This document shows, piece after piece, positions 63,014 to 64,000 of a stretch of 64,000 nt of DNA (the first letter of the stretch is position 1; each line of letters starts with the position of its first letter). The notes beneath the pieces were generated by a model, which was given only the letters and a program-made list of their open reading frames with translations, ran no database searches and was not told the origin of the DNA. Location: NCBI RefSeq assembly GCF_003206155.1, contig NZ_PZJV01000001.1:657007-721006 (forward strand). Direction: 5' to 3'. This stretch comes from Salinicola halophilus (GTDB lineage Bacteria > Pseudomonadota > Gammaproteobacteria > Pseudomonadales > Halomonadaceae). Position numbers and translations under genes: made by a program.

Positions 63014-63089
63014 TGGCTCCCCGAACAGGACTCGAACCTGTGACCCAATGATTAACAGTCATTTGCTCTACCAACTGAGCTATCGGGGA
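63014..63089 (-). tRNA. tRNA-Asn (GTT), copy 3 in transcription order
   Basis: 76 bases with encoded CCA. The acceptor stem is TCCCCGA/TCGGGGA, the anticodon GTT within CTGTTAA and the T-loop GTTCGAGTC. Identical to the two copies at 63121 and 63223. Confidence 0.97.
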
Positions 63090-63120
63090 TCGATGCACTA
63101 ACGATGTAAGGCGATGATGA

Positions 63121-63196
63121 TGGCTCCCCGAACAGGACTCGAACCTGTGACCCAATGATTAACAGTCATTTGCTCTACCAACTGAGCTATCGGGGA
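63121..63196 (-). tRNA. tRNA-Asn (GTT), copy 2
   Basis: 76 bases, identical to the neighbouring copies, 31 bases from the copy at 63014 and 26 bases from that at 63223. Probably processed from one transcript. Confidence 0.97.
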
Positions 63197-63222
63197 TCGG
63201 TCTCACCGCGTGCTGAAGTCGT

Positions 63223-63298
63223 TGGCTCCCCGAACAGGACTCGAACCTGTGACCCAATGATTAACAGTCATTTGCTCTACCAACTGAGCTATCGGGGA
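63223..63298 (-). tRNA. tRNA-Asn (GTT), copy 1, promoter-proximal
   Basis: 76 bases with encoded CCA, anticodon GTT, identical to the other two. Directly behind the promoter at 63319-63346. Confidence 0.97.
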
Positions 63299-63318
63299 CC
63301 GTCTTCAGCACGCGGCGT

Positions 63319-63346
63319 AGTATACGCGCTGGTTTTTAGGCGTCAA
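63319..63346 (-). promoter_or_regulatory. Sigma-70 promoter of the tRNA-Asn array
   Basis: On the minus strand TTGACG (63341-63346) is followed after 16 bases by TATACT (63319-63324). Transcription would start about 10 bases before the first tRNA-Asn. From 63347 to 63766 no gene or repeat is apparent. Confidence 0.75.
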
Positions 63347-63766
63347 GCCCTACCCGCAATTCGATACGCACGGCGGCGCCAAATTCTCGTCCACAATCAA
63401 GCGACTGCATCGCGCTCTTGCGACGGGCGATGCCCGGCTGGCGCGGTTCGAACGTGGCGCTCACGCCGCACGTGACGACATCACGCCATCCGTTCGGCTC
63501 GTGGGCGCCCGGCCGTCGGCGTCGGTCAGCAAGCGGCCATTGAGCATGTTCCGAACGATCGGCGATGAAGCATCGCAATGGTCACTTCGAGCGGCACGTC
63601 GCGACTGCATCTGGCCATCAATCGGCCAACCGCCGACGAGCGTCGGACACGATGAAAATGCAGGGAAGTCGGTGCGGGGGCTAGGCACCAGCGGCTCGCG
63701 AAAGCGAGTGTAAAACCTCGATTCGAGAGAAGACGCTGAAGAAAGTACGAGAGGAAGTGCTGAAAG

Positions 63767-63843
63767 TGGTGGCTACGCCCTGATTCGAACAGGGGACCCC
63801 ATCATTATGAGTGATGTGCTCTAACCAGCTGAGCTACGTAGCC
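63767..63843 (-). tRNA. tRNA-Met (CAT)
   Basis: 77 bases with encoded CCA. The acceptor stem is GGCTACG/CGTAGCC and the anticodon CAT lies within CTCATAA. The 5' end pairs fully and lacks the C1 mismatch of initiator tRNA, so it is elongator type (or a tRNA-Ile with modified CAT, which is less likely). Confidence 0.93.
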
Positions 63844-63898
63844 ATCCAGCGTCGCCTCATTCAGGGCTCGGGGAGAACCGCCAAGGCAACGGGGGCGC

Positions 63899-63927
63899 AC
63901 TATACCGGCGGACTCGTGGGATCACAA
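63899..63927 (-). promoter_or_regulatory. Sigma-70 promoter of tRNA-Met
   Basis: On the minus strand TTGTGA (63922-63927), a 17-base spacer and TATAGT (63899-63904). It overlaps a hairpin (GGCGGACT/AGTCCGCC, 63907-63934) that lies just past the stop of the gene entering from the right edge. Confidence 0.65.
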
Positions 63928-63949
63928 GTCCGCCGAGTCGTTTTTAGAG

Positions 63950-64000
63950 TCAGAGATTCAGCGACTCGCGAACGGCAGGCAGCCCCAGCTCTCCTTCCAC
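63950..64000 (-). CDS. C-terminal end of an unidentified protein (5' part outside window)
   Basis: The frame enters from the right edge and ends ...LPAVRESLNL with TGA at 63950-63952. Sixteen residues are too few to name the protein. It is included because the clean end just before the tRNA-Met promoter and the hairpin after it make a real gene end plausible. Confidence 0.4.
   Translation of the reverse strand: MEGELGLPAVRESLNL

Noticed and set aside
62719-63051. Frame ending in APRTGLEPVTQ next to the tRNA cluster
   Set aside because: The ending is translation of antisense tRNA-Asn sequence, a common false gene.

Overview
The window looks like chromosome of a GC-rich gammaproteobacterium. 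Halomonadaceae (Halomonas, Salinicola or Kushneria type) is my best guess from composition, the tRNA forms and the mix of SLC13, sodium-symporter and capsule genes, but no rRNA or marker gene confirms it. Almost the whole window (about 2.1-56.2 kb) is one surface-polysaccharide island of the ABC-transporter-dependent (group 2, Kps) type. No transposase, phage gene or CRISPR array was seen.

Layout. (1) 1-1445: partial SLC13-type permease, minus strand. (2) 2.1-17.0 kb, plus strand: kpsC and kpsS (poly-Kdo linker transferases), then an SDR reductase, a membrane sulfatase-fold protein, a 2519-residue reducing polyketide/fatty-acid synthase and an alpha-oxoamine synthase. The last four match the rhizobial rkp-1 set (rkpH, rkpI, rkpA, rkpG), so the lipid carrying the capsule is probably made by a dedicated pathway. 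(3) 17.1-34.4 kb, minus strand: a ParB-like protein, a phytanoyl-CoA-dioxygenase-like protein and large multidomain glycosyltransferases, including a glycosyltransferase fused to an AlgX-like SGNH domain and a methyltransferase/coiled-coil protein. (4) 34.5-40.8 kb: sugar activation (rmlA, ugd, glmM), a methyltransferase and two related GT-A-like proteins. (5) 40.9-47.7 kb: a 55-residue coiled-coil protein, a GT2 and a complete pseudaminic acid pathway (pseB-C-F-G-H-I). (6) 47.8-51.0 kb: an AT-rich GT-B/GT-D fusion and a small module protein. (7) 51.0-56.2 kb: kpsE, kpsT, kpsM, kpsD and a lipoprotein, which form the export machine. (8) 56.7-58.4 kb: a second SLC13 permease, paralogous to the first and in the same orientation, so the island lies between direct repeats. 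(9) 58.7-64.0 kb: a sodium:solute symporter, an EamA exporter, a ferritin-like stress protein, a hydrophilic protein, three identical tRNA-Asn genes and one tRNA-Met.

How the parts fit (inference). The PKS, AOS and SDR would build an aminoketone/aminoalcohol (sphingoid-like) lipid. KpsC/KpsS would put the Kdo linker on that or another lipid. The multidomain glycosyltransferases would then extend it with a repeat that includes pseudaminic acid and possibly glucuronic acid, with acetyl or methyl decoration. KpsM/T/E/D would export it. A module of about 37 residues built around W-Y-x3-YPDV and HYxxxGxxEGRxP recurs in four proteins of the island and may hold the assembly complex together.
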